A stretch of DNA of 64,000 nucleotides from Anoxypelagibacter sp902613655 (GCA_902613655.1 CACMHR010000003.1:1-64000), one strand, 5' to 3'; positions 45,899 through 55,076 are shown, numbered from the stretch's first letter. Numbers and translations are program-made. The notes: generated from the sequence alone by a model not told the origin.

Positions 45899-47941
45899 TT
45901 AGTCAATTTTTTTTTTTAATCTTGCCCAACCTGGACTTCGAAACTCATCATTGTTTTCAAGAAGTCTGTCTTGATTAAAATCAAAATCATCAGATACATC
46001 TTTTATTAATTCTTCGTTTCTCTCAATTCCCTTATCTGGTAGTTCATTAATAAATCTCGAGGGTAAACTGTCCATCCATTCACCATGCCAAACTCTTTGA
46101 GTTGCAAAAGATATATAAGCGTTCTTTTTTGCTCGTGTAACACCTACATAGGCCAACCTTCTTTCTTCCTCCAAAGCTAGGTCACCTTTTTCTTCCAAAG
46201 ATTTTTGATGGGGAAACAAACCCTCCTCCCAACCGGGTAAAAATATTGAATTAAATTCTAACCCTTTTGCTGCATGCATTGTCATGATATTAACTTTTTC
46301 ATCATTCCATTCTTGATCAATTGAAGTAGCTAAAGCCACATGTTCTAAGAAACCTTGTAAGTTATCATAATCATTCATTGCTCTTAATAATTCTTTTAAA
46401 TTTTCTAAACGACTCTCGTTTTCAATATCTTTTTTGTTTTTAAGCATAGCCGAGTATCCAGACTCATCTAATACAATTTTCAAAAGGTCATAATGTTTAT
46501 TTTTTTTAAGATCAGATCGCCATTTGTTTATCAAATCTAAAAGATTTGAAAATATAATTTTTATTTTTGGTTTAAAATTATTGTTCTGCAGAAGTTGACG
46601 ACTAGCATCTTCCAAACAGACTTTATTTTTTGATGCAAACTCGTGAAGTTGTTTTATTGTCGTATCACCTATTCCTCTTCTTGGCGTGTTTACGATTCGC
46701 TCAAAAGCCAAATCATCAAACTTTTGATTTATTAATCTCAAATAACATATTGCATCTTTAACTTCAGCTCTTTCATAAAATTTTATACCACCGATAATTC
46801 TATAATTAATTCCTACTTTTAAAAACCTTTCCTCAAATTCTCTTGTTTGATATATGGCTCGAACCAATATTGCCGCTTCATTTAAAGAATTTTTATTTTT
46901 AGAATATTCCTCAAGAATATTACTGACCCCTCTGGCTTCTTCTTTTCCATTTTTATAACAATTTAATTTAACAAGGTCACCACGCTCACCTTCTGACCAA
47001 AGTTTTTTCCCTAGTCTATCTTTATTATGACCAATTAGGTGTGAAGCAATATCCAAAATATTTTTTGTCGATCTATAATTTTGTTCTAATCTAAAAATTT
47101 TGCAATTAGGATAAACTTTATCGAATCCAAGGAAATTTTTTATTTCAGCACCTCGCCAGCTATAAATTGATTGATCGTCATCTCCAACACAACATATATT
47201 ATTATTTTTATTTACAATTAAATTTAACCACTTATTTTGAATAAAGTTGGTATCTTGATATTCATCAACTAAAATATATTTGAAATTATTAGAGTAAATA
47301 TTTCTTATATCTATATTTTTTTCAAATAGTTTTACGCAATAAAGTATCAAATCACCAAAATCACATGAATTAAGATCTCTAACTTTATTTTGATAAATTT
47401 TATAAACCTTTAGTATTTGATTATCAAAAATATCTTTATTATTTAATTTTACCTCCTCTGGTAAAAGACCTCTATTCTTCCATTTATCTATAAATGAAAT
47501 TATAAATTGAGGTGACAATTTTTTAGCATCTATATTTTCACCTTTGCAAATATTTTTAATTAGTTTTTTTTGGTCTTCAGTGTCTAATATTGTAAAGTTA
47601 CTTTTAAGACCTATAGCTTCTGCATGTCTTCTCAAAAATCTTACACTTATTGAATGAAAAGTACCAAGCCAGGGCATTGAATTTAACTTATTCCCTAACA
47701 TTCTTATCACTCTGTCTCTCATCTCCTTAGCAGCCTTGTTGGTAAAAGTTACACACAGTATTTGGTTAGGCCACGCTTTTTTTTGATCAACTAAATAAGA
47801 CAATTTAGATGTTAATACCTTAGTTTTACCAGAACCGGCCCCCGCGACAACTAACGATGGGCCCTCAATATTAAGGACTGCGGCTTTCTGTTGCTCATTA
47901 AGTTCATTAAGGAAATTTGTTTTTTCTTTCATTATATACAT
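45899..47941 (-). CDS. uvrD: UvrD/PcrA-type DNA helicase
   Basis: Superfamily 1A 3'-5' helicase involved in excision and mismatch repair or replication restart. Motifs: Q motif (LNELNEQQKAAV), I VVAGAGSGKTKVL, II VDEYQDTN, III GDDDQSIYSWRGAE, IV LEQNYRST, V IMTMHAAKGLEF, VI LAYVGVTRAK. 680 residues, slightly short at the C terminus. Start is uncertain between Met1 and Met4 (MKEKTNF). Divergent from the AsmA-like gene with a 36-bp spacer. Confidence 0.92.
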   Translation of the reverse strand: MYIMKEKTNFLNELNEQQKAAVLNIEGPSLVVAGAGSGKTKVLTSKLSYLVDQKKAWPNQILCVTFTNKAAKEMRDRVIRMLGNKLNSMPWLGTFHSISVRFLRRHAEAIGLKSNFTILDTEDQKKLIKNICKGENIDAKKLSPQFIISFIDKWKNRGLLPEEVKLNNKDIFDNQILKVYKIYQNKVRDLNSCDFGDLILYCVKLFEKNIDIRNIYSNNFKYILVDEYQDTNFIQNKWLNLIVNKNNNICCVGDDDQSIYSWRGAEIKNFLGFDKVYPNCKIFRLEQNYRSTKNILDIASHLIGHNKDRLGKKLWSEGERGDLVKLNCYKNGKEEARGVSNILEEYSKNKNSLNEAAILVRAIYQTREFEERFLKVGINYRIIGGIKFYERAEVKDAICYLRLINQKFDDLAFERIVNTPRRGIGDTTIKQLHEFASKNKVCLEDASRQLLQNNNFKPKIKIIFSNLLDLINKWRSDLKKNKHYDLLKIVLDESGYSAMLKNKKDIENESRLENLKELLRAMNDYDNLQGFLEHVALATSIDQEWNDEKVNIMTMHAAKGLEFNSIFLPGWEEGLFPHQKSLEEKGDLALEEERRLAYVGVTRAKKNAYISFATQRVWHGEWMDSLPSRFINELPDKGIERNEELIKDVSDDFDFNQDRLLENNDEFRSPGWARLKKKID

Positions 47942-47977
47942 TTTATTTTTACATTAAATTGCTTATAAAACAACAAA

Positions 47978-49420
47978 ATGAAAGTCACACTAACAAAAAA
48001 AATCAAACAGGTGCTTAAAAAAAAGATTTTTAATCCACAGCAGTTTTTTAATAAAAAATTTTTTTTTATAAGTGTTGCTTTAATTTTTTTAACATTTTTT
48101 TTGGTATACTTTTTGAAGCCATTTTATTTTGATTACAATACAAAAAAAGATATTATTCAAAAAAAAATTAGTGATCAATTCAAATTAAAAACACAAATTA
48201 GCGGAAATATATCTTACTCTGCAATTCCTACTCCAACTATAATTATCGAAAATGTAAAATTAGATTTAGCAAAAGATAGTTCAAACACGGTAGAAGTAAA
48301 AAAGGTCTTGATAAGAACTAGTGTGAATAAAATTTCAAGTATTAATCAATTGGAATTTAAAAAAATTATATTTGAAAATCAAAACATTAACATTAGTCCA
48401 TCGCATTTAAGGCAAATATTTGCTTTTTTTACATATCACAAAAAAGGACAAGTAATATTTAAAAATTCCAAAGTTATTTTTCGAGACAATCAAAAAAATA
48501 AAATTAATTTTGAGAATATAAATTTGAATGACAAATTCAAAAATGATAAACATGTGATTAGTGCAAAATTAAATTTTTCTAATAACAATGTTAAAATAAA
48601 CTTCAAAAACCTCGTTGACTCTGAAAAATCACTTAAAATTAAAATCCCTAGTTTAAAGCAAAATCTCGAAATTAATTTTGACAAACAAAGTACACTAAAA
48701 AAATTAAGCGGAGACCTTAAGCTCAATATTTTCAACAGTATTTTATTATTGAATTTTAAAGGAAAAGATAATTTTGAAATTTCAAATTCATATTTAAGAA
48801 ATAAATATTTAAACTCAAAAATAAACGGGAAAATTTCATTTAAAAATCCTTTCAATTTTAATGTTAATTTAGATATTAATCAGATTAACTTTAGAAAATT
48901 ATACAAAAATTATGCAAATATTAAAAATCCACAAATCAGTAAAAAAATCAACGGTACTATGAATGTAAAAATAAAATCTTTAGAAACTTTATTTGGAAAA
49001 TTAAAAGATACACAAATGAAGCTTAATTTTCAAAATGGGGATTTGAAAATAACCGGCATCAATGCTAAATTACCATTTGAGAGTACTTTAAATTCTAATT
49101 TACAAATATTATTAAATAATAAGAAACCAATAATAGAATATAAGGTAAATTTTTCATCTGCAAATGCTAAAAAATTTTTAAGAAAATTGAGTATCTATGA
49201 TTTTAGTCAAAAAAAAGCTAATTGGTATTCTGAGGGAGTAATAGATATCAAAAATAGAAAGATTAATATTAAAAAACTACTAAAAGATCAGGTTCGTATA
49301 ACAAATAAAAATCAAATTAAAATTTTAGAGGACTCTTTTAATAAAAATGTAATTGACGATGATATTGTTGATATTTTTGATGCTTTTAAAGTAAAGAAAT
49401 TTCTAAAAGAAATCTATTAA
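47978..49420 (+). CDS. AsmA-like membrane-anchored protein
   Basis: 480 residues with one N-terminal membrane helix (FFFISVALIFLTFFLVYFL) and a long periplasmic, beta-rich, Lys/Asn-rich body. The segment right after the helix (KKDIIQKKISDQFKLKTQISGNISYSAIPTPTIIIENVKL) follows the AsmA N-terminal pattern 'l...l...tG..v.i.G.i..s..P.p.i.l.nv.l'. AsmA-like proteins are thought to help phospholipid transport or outer-membrane assembly. Sequence conservation is low, so the family call rests on this N-terminal motif and architecture. Convergent with fumC. Confidence 0.68.
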   Translation: MKVTLTKKIKQVLKKKIFNPQQFFNKKFFFISVALIFLTFFLVYFLKPFYFDYNTKKDIIQKKISDQFKLKTQISGNISYSAIPTPTIIIENVKLDLAKDSSNTVEVKKVLIRTSVNKISSINQLEFKKIIFENQNINISPSHLRQIFAFFTYHKKGQVIFKNSKVIFRDNQKNKINFENINLNDKFKNDKHVISAKLNFSNNNVKINFKNLVDSEKSLKIKIPSLKQNLEINFDKQSTLKKLSGDLKLNIFNSILLLNFKGKDNFEISNSYLRNKYLNSKINGKISFKNPFNFNVNLDINQINFRKLYKNYANIKNPQISKKINGTMNVKIKSLETLFGKLKDTQMKLNFQNGDLKITGINAKLPFESTLNSNLQILLNNKKPIIEYKVNFSSANAKKFLRKLSIYDFSQKKANWYSEGVIDIKNRKINIKKLLKDQVRITNKNQIKILEDSFNKNVIDDDIVDIFDAFKVKKFLKEIY

Positions 49421-49425
49421 AAAAT

Positions 49426-50817
49426 TTATCTGTTGGGTTTCGTCATTTTGAGAGGATTTACAATATTTAAAAATTCTTTTTCTTTAATTAATCCAGATTT
49501 TAAAGCCTCAAATTTTAGAGTCGTTCCATTCTTATGTGCCAATTTCGCAATTCTGGCAGCATTATCGTAACCTATTTTTGGAGATAATGCAGTGACTAAC
49601 ATCAAAGAATTTTCTAATAAAAATTTAATTCTTTTTTTATCCGCTTTAAGTCCTTTAATACAATATTTTGCAAAAGTTAAAGATGAGTCCGACATAATGT
49701 TTATAGATTGTAAAATATTATGAATTATTAATGGTTTAAAAACATTTAATTCAAAATGTCCGTGAGATCCTGCCATAGTAATACCGTTATGATTTCCAAT
49801 TACTTTTACACACACCATCGTTACAGCTTCACATTGAGTAGGATTTACTTTTCCAGGCATTATAGATGATCCAGGTTCATTTTCTGGCAAAATAAGTTCA
49901 CCATAGCCTGCTCTTGGACCTGAACCCAAAAATCTTATATCGTTTGCAATTTTCATAAGACATACAGCTGTAGTATTCATTGTTCCAGAAAAATTTACAA
50001 TCGGATCATGAGATGCCAAAGCTGCAAATTTATTTTTAGATGGTTGAAAAGGTAATTTTGTTATTTTTTTTATTTCTCTAACAATTTTTTTATCAAAACC
50101 CTTTCTAGTATTAAGACCTGTTCCAACAGCAGTACCCCCTTGAGCTAAATAAAAAATTTCATTAAGCGCTCTTTCAATTCTTTCTATACATTTTTTTAAT
50201 TGAGAGTGATAACCAGAAAACTCCTGACCTAAAGTTAAAGGAGTTGCATCTTGTAAATGTGTTCTCCCTAACTTTACAATTTTTTTGAATTCATTAGTTT
50301 TTTTTTTTAATTCATTTTCTAACAATTTCAGAGAAGGAAGCAATTTATTTTTTGCTTTTAATGCTATTGCAATATGCATTGCTGTTGGGAAAACATCATT
50401 AGTAGACTGAGATTTATTTACATGATCATTAGGATGCACTGGTTTTTTGGTTCCCATTTTCCCTCCCATCATTTGTATCGCTCTGTTGGCAATAACCTCG
50501 TTTACATTCATATTAGTTTGGGTACCTGATCCTGTTTGCCAAACTTTCAAGGGAAAATGGCTGTCTAATTTACCTTTTATTACTTCATCCGAAGCTTTGA
50601 TGATGTATTTACCAATTTTCTTATCTAAATCCTTATTTTTAACATTAACAATTGCAGCAGCTTTTTTTACAATTGCTATTGATTTAATAAGTAAAGGTCT
50701 TACTAAAAAATCTCCAATATCAAAGTATTTATTCGACCTTTGGGTTGATGCGCCCCAATACTTATCACCAGGTACTTTAATTTTTCCAATAGAATCAAAT
50801 TCAGTTCTATATTTCAT
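49426..50817 (-). CDS. fumC: Fumarate hydratase, class II
   Basis: TCA-cycle enzyme interconverting fumarate and malate. N-terminal TEFDSIGKIKVPGDKYWGASTQRS, active-site regions (TGSGTQTNMNVNEVIANRA, GRTHLQDATPLTLGQEFSGY) and the superfamily signature GSSIMPGKVNP. 463 residues from ATG 50817 (MKYRTEF); a TTG four codons upstream (50829) is in frame but unnecessary. Divergent from the MazG-like gene with a 67-bp spacer. Confidence 0.97.
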   Translation of the reverse strand: MKYRTEFDSIGKIKVPGDKYWGASTQRSNKYFDIGDFLVRPLLIKSIAIVKKAAAIVNVKNKDLDKKIGKYIIKASDEVIKGKLDSHFPLKVWQTGSGTQTNMNVNEVIANRAIQMMGGKMGTKKPVHPNDHVNKSQSTNDVFPTAMHIAIALKAKNKLLPSLKLLENELKKKTNEFKKIVKLGRTHLQDATPLTLGQEFSGYHSQLKKCIERIERALNEIFYLAQGGTAVGTGLNTRKGFDKKIVREIKKITKLPFQPSKNKFAALASHDPIVNFSGTMNTTAVCLMKIANDIRFLGSGPRAGYGELILPENEPGSSIMPGKVNPTQCEAVTMVCVKVIGNHNGITMAGSHGHFELNVFKPLIIHNILQSINIMSDSSLTFAKYCIKGLKADKKRIKFLLENSLMLVTALSPKIGYDNAARIAKLAHKNGTTLKFEALKSGLIKEKEFLNIVNPLKMTKPNR

Positions 50818-50884
50818 TGGTATAACCAAGTTATATTAAACATTAAAAATTGTAAATAATTTATAAACCAACTATGGAGATTTT

Positions 50885-51256
50885 ATGACAAATTTTACTA
50901 GTGTAAAAAAATTTATGGAAACCTTTGGACAAGAAGTAAAGTCAAAACCAGCTTTTCCATCTGAAAAAATATCAAAATTGAGATATGATTTGATAAAAGA
51001 AGAGTTAGACGAATTTCAAGAAGCTTTAAATGATAAAAGTTTAAAAGAGGTTGCCGACTCACTCACTGATATTTTATATGTTACTTACGGTGCTGGACAT
51101 GCATTTGGCATAGATCTAGATAAGTGTTTTGACGAAGTCCAAAGGTCAAATATGAGCAAACTAGGAGCAGATGGAAAGCCAATTTATAACGAACATGGTA
51201 AAGTCATGAAGGGCCCAAATTATTTTGAACCAAATTTAAAAAAATTTATTGATTAG
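50885..51256 (+). CDS. MazG-like/phosphoribosyl-ATP pyrophosphohydrolase-like NTPase
   Basis: 123-residue all-alpha NTP pyrophosphohydrolase. The metal-binding pattern is visible: LIKEELDEFQEAL (E-E-x2-E) and KEVADSLTDILYVTYG (E-x2-D). The C-terminal 'SNMSKLGADGKPIYNEHGKVMKGPNYFEPNL' resembles the family often annotated as phosphoribosyl-ATP pyrophosphohydrolase-like and also seen in phages. It may clean non-canonical nucleotides; the exact substrate is not known. Single gene between fumC and the deacetylase, 26 bp after GGAGATTTT-type leader. Confidence 0.85.
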   Translation: MTNFTSVKKFMETFGQEVKSKPAFPSEKISKLRYDLIKEELDEFQEALNDKSLKEVADSLTDILYVTYGAGHAFGIDLDKCFDEVQRSNMSKLGADGKPIYNEHGKVMKGPNYFEPNLKKFID

Positions 51257-51273
51257 TTTTAACACCTTTAGGA

Positions 51274-52167
51274 TCATATTAAGTCGGCACAATTTCGATG
51301 TAACATTGAATGTAATTCTACAAGCTTATTAAAGTCTTTATTATACCCACCACCAAGAACACCGCATAAAGGTACTTTTTTAGAAAAGAAATTGTCAATG
51401 ACTGTTTTATCTCTTTGGTTTATCCCGTCGTCAGTTAATTTTAATTTACCAAGTTTGTCTTGGTAGTGAACATCAACACCAGCTATATAAAAAACAAAAT
51501 CAAAATTCATTTTATTTAATTTTAGCAAGTTGTTTTTTAATATTCTAAGATAATCTGTATCTTCTAGTTTTTCTTCCAGTTCTACATCTAAGTCACTATT
51601 TGATTTTTTTGCTGGATAATTAGTTTTACAATGCATGCTAAATGTGAATACGTTTTTATCATTTTTAAAAATTTCAGAATTTCCATTTCCTTGATGTACA
51701 TCAAGATCTAAAATTAGTATATTTTTAATTTTTTTTCGATACTTTAAATAATTAGCCGCTACCGCAACATCGTTAAAAACACAGTAACCTGCTCCATAAT
51801 TATAAGATGCATGGTGACTACCCCCTGCAGTATTACAGGCAAGTTTAAAATCTAATGCCAACTTACTCGCTAAAACAGTCCCCCCAGTTGCTAAAAAAGA
51901 TCTTTTTATTACACTATCATTTATTGGAAAACCAATTTTAACCTCAGATTTTTTATCAAGAGTTTTATTTTTAATATCATTTATATATTTAGTTGAATGT
52001 GATTTACTTAAAGTCTCTATAGAACATTCTTTTGGAATGAAAAATTTATTCACTACTTTTTTCTCTAAAAGATAGTTTGCTAAAGCACTAAATTTTTTAA
52101 TTGGAAAAACACTATTTTCATTTATTTTAGCAACGTATTCAGGGTGATTTACAATTGGCAGTTCCAT
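51274..52167 (-). CDS. Histone-deacetylase-family (AcuC-like) amidohydrolase
   Basis: Zinc-dependent deacetylase fold. Active site: tandem His in GGSHHASYNYGAGYC, zinc ligands Asp and His in LDLDVHQGNGN, and Asp in AGVDVHYQDKLGKL. Bacterial members deacetylate acyl-lysines (AcuC) or polyamines. 298 residues from the ATG at 52167. It is the last core gene before the accessory array: the first attachment-type repeat starts at 52175, only 8 bp upstream of the start codon, so any promoter for this gene must lie inside the array's left end. Confidence 0.9.
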   Translation of the reverse strand: MELPIVNHPEYVAKINENSVFPIKKFSALANYLLEKKVVNKFFIPKECSIETLSKSHSTKYINDIKNKTLDKKSEVKIGFPINDSVIKRSFLATGGTVLASKLALDFKLACNTAGGSHHASYNYGAGYCVFNDVAVAANYLKYRKKIKNILILDLDVHQGNGNSEIFKNDKNVFTFSMHCKTNYPAKKSNSDLDVELEEKLEDTDYLRILKNNLLKLNKMNFDFVFYIAGVDVHYQDKLGKLKLTDDGINQRDKTVIDNFFSKKVPLCGVLGGGYNKDFNKLVELHSMLHRNCADLI

Positions 52168-52174
52168 TTTCAAA

Positions 52175-52197
52175 GGGGCGTTCTGTTGCTAGGTGCC
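52175..52197 (-). repeat. Attachment-type core repeat R1 (tmRNA 3' copy)
   Basis: Begins with the invariant 13 bp GGGGCGTTCTGTT and continues GCTAGGTGCC, one mismatch from the tmRNA copy (GCCAGGTGCC). It is the outermost copy and borders the deacetylase gene. The first 123 bp from here (52175-52297) are about 96% identical to those at R4. Confidence 0.85.
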
Positions 52198-52270
52198 GTG
52201 AACCTCATTTCGTTAATCCTTGTTATATAATAATTATTTTACAACCTAAAGCCCAAAACTGGTTCTTCAC

Positions 52271-52299
52271 TGCGTCGGTATTGCGTCAGAAATTGTGTC
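52271..52299 (+). repeat. Arm-type repeats of cassette A, left end (TGCGTC)
   Basis: TGCGTC at 52271 and 52282 and the variant TGTGTC at 52294, spaced 11 and 12 bp, 96 bp inward from R1. The same set at the same distances follows R4. No matching set is seen at the right end of cassette A. Confidence 0.7.
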
Positions 52300-52353
52300 C
52301 GTATATTACGAAACAAACCTCAATTCTGCCCAAGTTTTTAGGTTAAATTTATT

Positions 52354-52635
52354 ATGAAAAAAATATTCAAATATTTTTTTTTATTTCTTATCTCTCTATT
52401 TGGTTTAATTTTAATAGCCCCAGAAGATCGTGAATGGGTTAAATGTTCAGATGAAAAAGATTTATACCGGTATGTTTATAACGGTTGGAAAGTGGATAAA
52501 GTTATTAAAGATTATAAAGGTGAATATCCTCAAATATTCCTATCAAAAAATGATAGAATAAAAGCATTAAACTTTGGGTGGAGATGTTATTATCTTGAAG
52601 GATCCGAGCTCAATTATAAAAAAAATGAAAAATAA
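52354..52635 (+). CDS. Small secreted/membrane protein, cassette A
   Basis: 93 residues: an N-terminal hydrophobic signal or anchor (FKYFFLFLISLFGLILIA) followed by a polar domain with two Cys (EWVKCSDEKDLY and FGWRCYYLEG) that could form a disulfide in the periplasm. No family is recognised. It overlaps the next gene by 11 bp. First gene inside cassette A; the function is unknown. Confidence 0.6.
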   Translation: MKKIFKYFFLFLISLFGLILIAPEDREWVKCSDEKDLYRYVYNGWKVDKVIKDYKGEYPQIFLSKNDRIKALNFGWRCYYLEGSELNYKKNEK

Positions 52636-53101
52636 GGATATCGATACTAAAATTTTATATAAATTTGTTCAAAAAAATTATCGGTTGTATCCCGTTTATG
52701 AGAAGTGGAAAGAATTATCAAAAATATTATTTGCAGGTTATAAATTAGAAATGGAGATGAGAGAAATAGAAAATAGAAATGGAAGAAATATTATATATAA
52801 TTTTTTAAGAAAACCCGATTGGCTGCCTAAGCCTCATTTATCAGATAAAATAAAGCAATATATTCTAAAAAAACACATAGCATATGCAGCTAATTTAAAT
52901 AATCAAGATATTTTAAATAAATTTGGATTTATGTTAATCGGCCTAAAAAAAAATGAGTGGGTTTATTCAAAAATTAAAAATAAAAGAAAAAAATCACTGA
53001 AAGACAACATTGAAGAATTATCTAAAAATACAAAAGTTAATAAAATTGCAAGACAACTAATAAAAAAAAATAAATTAATTAAAAGAAGCAAATTTAAATA
53101 A
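52625..53101 (+). CDS. Hypothetical basic protein, cassette A
   Basis: 158 residues from ATG 52625 (MKNKDIDTK), overlapping the preceding gene by 11 bp; the frame itself opens earlier at 52574. Highly basic, helical, with 'NFLRKPDWLPKPHLSDKIKQYILKKHIAYAA' in the middle and a run of Lys/Arg at the C terminus. No domain is recognised. The high charge might suit nucleic-acid binding, but this is only a composition remark. Confidence 0.55.
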   Translation: MKNKDIDTKILYKFVQKNYRLYPVYEKWKELSKILFAGYKLEMEMREIENRNGRNIIYNFLRKPDWLPKPHLSDKIKQYILKKHIAYAANLNNQDILNKFGFMLIGLKKNEWVYSKIKNKRKKSLKDNIEELSKNTKVNKIARQLIKKNKLIKRSKFK

Positions 53102-53110
53102 TAAGAGAAG

Positions 53111-53452
53111 ATGAGCAATTACGCATTGTACAAGAAAACCCTGAGATTAATGAATGAAAGCAAAGAGTTTCAAACACAGAAAGAAATTGATTTATTAAAT
53201 TATTGTAAAGGTAAAACATTTCCTAAAGATTGGACATATATTCACAAAATTTTAAGGCTTAATAAACTTCCCAGGAGAGACCTTGCTGCTCCGTATTTGT
53301 GTTTAATTGCTGCTGCGTGGAATCTGACCTCAACACAAGATAAAATTAAACAATTTCACAGACAAATTTCATATGGCTGCAGAAATGGTGAAACTATGTA
53401 TAATAATTTAAACAATTGGATTAAATCTTTAAAAGAAGAAGATTGGTATTAA
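53111..53452 (+). CDS. Hypothetical protein, cassette A
   Basis: 113 residues beginning MSNYALYKKTLRL and ending EEDWY, 9 bp after the preceding gene. Predicted helical and soluble, with no recognised domain. The motif NYCKGKTFPKDWTYIHKILRL and the DLAAPYLCLIAAAW helix are its main features. Confidence 0.55.
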   Translation: MSNYALYKKTLRLMNESKEFQTQKEIDLLNYCKGKTFPKDWTYIHKILRLNKLPRRDLAAPYLCLIAAAWNLTSTQDKIKQFHRQISYGCRNGETMYNNLNNWIKSLKEEDWY

Positions 53453-53486
53453 TGTCTTTTGAAAAAAGCACCTACGATATGTGATT

Positions 53487-53681
53487 ATGAATATAGGAAG
53501 AGGACTTAAAGCAATAGTTAATGTAGGTTTTTGGATATGGATTGCAATAGGTGCACTACTTATTATTGGAGGCATTAACAGAGGAGATACAACACAAATT
53601 TTTTTTGGCTTAGTGTTTGCAGTTGCTTTGCCTATTATTATACGCATAGCTCTTTTTTATATAATCGACTCATTTAAATGA
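53487..53681 (+). CDS. Small two-helix membrane protein, cassette A
   Basis: 64 residues from ATG 53487 (the frame also opens at GTG 53481): two hydrophobic helices (VGFWIWIAIGALLIIGGI and IFFGLVFAVALPIIIRIALFYII) around a short polar turn. No family is recognised. Lies between the hypothetical gene and the convergent DUF805 gene. Confidence 0.5.
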   Translation: MNIGRGLKAIVNVGFWIWIAIGALLIIGGINRGDTTQIFFGLVFAVALPIIIRIALFYIIDSFK

Positions 53682-53731
53682 AAAAACTTTTAGCGATCGT
53701 GGTATAACAATTCTAATACAACCAGAAGCCC

Positions 53732-54085
53732 TTAACGTCTAATTTTTATAGGAGCGCCGTACTTGTTTTTTTTTTGACCGTCAGCTACCCACCAAACTAT
53801 TAAAATAATTACACCTACAAATGTTAAATATAGTAGTTGCCACCAACCTGATCTGCCAGTGTCATGTAGTCTACGTGAGCCTACTGCTAAAGCCGGAAGA
53901 AGACAAATTATATAACCAATCCAATAAAAAAGTTCTTCATATCCTAAAATAGAATCTATTATCGAGCCTACCAATACTACAATTAACATAAATAATTGAA
54001 ACCACCAAAATTCAGATTTTCCTGCTCTTCCTTCGAAGTTAGCGAATTTTTGAAAACAAATTTCAATTGATTTTGTAAAATTCAT
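53732..54085 (-). CDS. DUF805 membrane protein
   Basis: 117 residues matching DUF805: an N-terminal amphipathic segment (CFQKFANFEGRAGKSEFWWFQLF), three or four hydrophobic helices, and the family signature SRRLHDTGRSGWW. DUF805 proteins are widespread small inner-membrane proteins of unknown function and are common in accessory regions. The only minus-strand gene in the cassette array, with its start 46 bp from repeat R2. Confidence 0.85.
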   Translation of the reverse strand: MNFTKSIEICFQKFANFEGRAGKSEFWWFQLFMLIVVLVGSIIDSILGYEELFYWIGYIICLLPALAVGSRRLHDTGRSGWWQLLYLTFVGVIILIVWWVADGQKKNKYGAPIKIRR

Positions 54086-54130
54086 ATTTAATACTTATAT
54101 TAATTTTCATTAAATTTAAACTTTTTAGAA

Positions 54131-54150
54131 GGGGCGTTCTGTTTCTCGTC
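54131..54150 (-). repeat. Attachment-type core repeat R2
   Basis: GGGGCGTTCTGTT followed by a diverged TCTCGTC. From 54167 to 54185 it shares 19 identical bases with the region after R3 (57093-57111), so R2 and R3 have left ends of one type, different from R1/R4. Confidence 0.8.
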
Positions 54151-54189
54151 CCTTGATTAATAATATACAGAATATAACACTTTTTCAAA

Positions 54190-54210
54190 AACTTCCTATA
54201 AAACTTCGTG
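54190..54210 (+). repeat. Arm-type repeats of cassette B, left end (AACTTCGTG)
   Basis: AACTTC at 54190 and AACTTCGTG at 54202, 12 bp apart, 59 bp inward from R2. Three full copies of the same word stand at the right end of cassette B. Confidence 0.7.
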
Positions 54211-54306
54211 TAGTGTTTTGCTCATTTTGCCGATTTCTTGACTTTCAACTTTATCTATTTCTGTTGTACAATATTAAGTAATTAATAAAGTTTAGATAAA
54301 AATATA

Positions 54307-55068
54307 ATGCCGACAATGAAAGGAATTCGCTCAAGAAATATATATAAAAAACATCAAGAAAAACCATTTGAAATTTCACGAACTAAATTTGAAGATTTTC
54401 TAAAATGCAAAAGATGTTTTTATTTAGATAGAGTGAAAGGTGTAAACAAACCTAGTTCACCTCCATATACTTTAAATAATCTAGTTGATGAACTCCTAAA
54501 AAGAGAATTTGATCAATATCGTGCAGATAAAAAACCTCATCCTTTATTTAAAAAAATACATTTTAATGGAATACCTTTTCAACATGATGATTTAGATAAA
54601 TGGAGAGCAAGTCGCACTCATGGTATTAAATATGAAGATGAAGATACAAACTTAATATTAAAAGGCGGTATCGACGACATATGGTTAGATTTTGATACAA
54701 ACAAAGTTGTCATCGCAGATTATAAAGCAACATCAAAAAAAGACGGCGTGGCAGATGATATTTTAGAACAACCTTTTTATGGTTCATACAAAATTCAATT
54801 AGATTTTTATTCTTGGTTGTTTGAAAAAAATGGATTTTACGTTGCAGATTTTGGTTATTTTTTATTCTGTAATGGAAAACAGGATAAGCAAGAATTTAAT
54901 TCTATAATGGATTTTGAGTATAAAATTATAAAATATAATACAGATACTTCTTGGATAGACGCAAAAGTAATAGAAATGAAGAGACAATTAGATAGCGATG
55001 AGACTCCTAATTATTCCGAAGAATGTGATTTTTGTATATACTCAAAAACAATAAAAGAATTTAAGTAA
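54307..55068 (+). CDS. PD-(D/E)XK nuclease, Cas4/RecB-like, with Fe-S type cysteines
   Basis: 253 residues. RecB/Cas4-type active site: D123 in KGGIDDIWLDF, then D138-x-K140 in VIADYKATS, and the Q164-x3-Y168 motif in QLDFYSWLF. Cysteine pairs flank the domain (C34, C37 in FLKCKRCFYLDR; C240, C243 in ECDFCIYSK), as in Fe-S-cluster nucleases such as Cas4 and AddB. No cas genes or CRISPR arrays are in the window. It lies 8 bp before the DUF262 gene, so the two are probably one defence-like operon. DNA is the likely substrate. Confidence 0.8.
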   Translation: MPTMKGIRSRNIYKKHQEKPFEISRTKFEDFLKCKRCFYLDRVKGVNKPSSPPYTLNNLVDELLKREFDQYRADKKPHPLFKKIHFNGIPFQHDDLDKWRASRTHGIKYEDEDTNLILKGGIDDIWLDFDTNKVVIADYKATSKKDGVADDILEQPFYGSYKIQLDFYSWLFEKNGFYVADFGYFLFCNGKQDKQEFNSIMDFEYKIIKYNTDTSWIDAKVIEMKRQLDSDETPNYSEECDFCIYSKTIKEFK

Positions 55069-55076
55069 TATTTGAT

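Noticed and set aside
48490..48855. 121-codon frame opposite the AsmA-like gene
   Set aside because: Antisense frame rich in Phe/Leu from the Lys/Asn-rich coding strand; no start context or homology.
50447..50839. 130-codon frame opposite fumC
   Set aside because: Antisense to the conserved fumarase N-terminal region; a shadow frame.
54307..55068. Cas4 of a CRISPR-Cas system
   Set aside because: The nuclease motifs are Cas4/RecB-like, but no cas1, cas2, effector or repeat array is in the window and its partner is a DUF262 gene.
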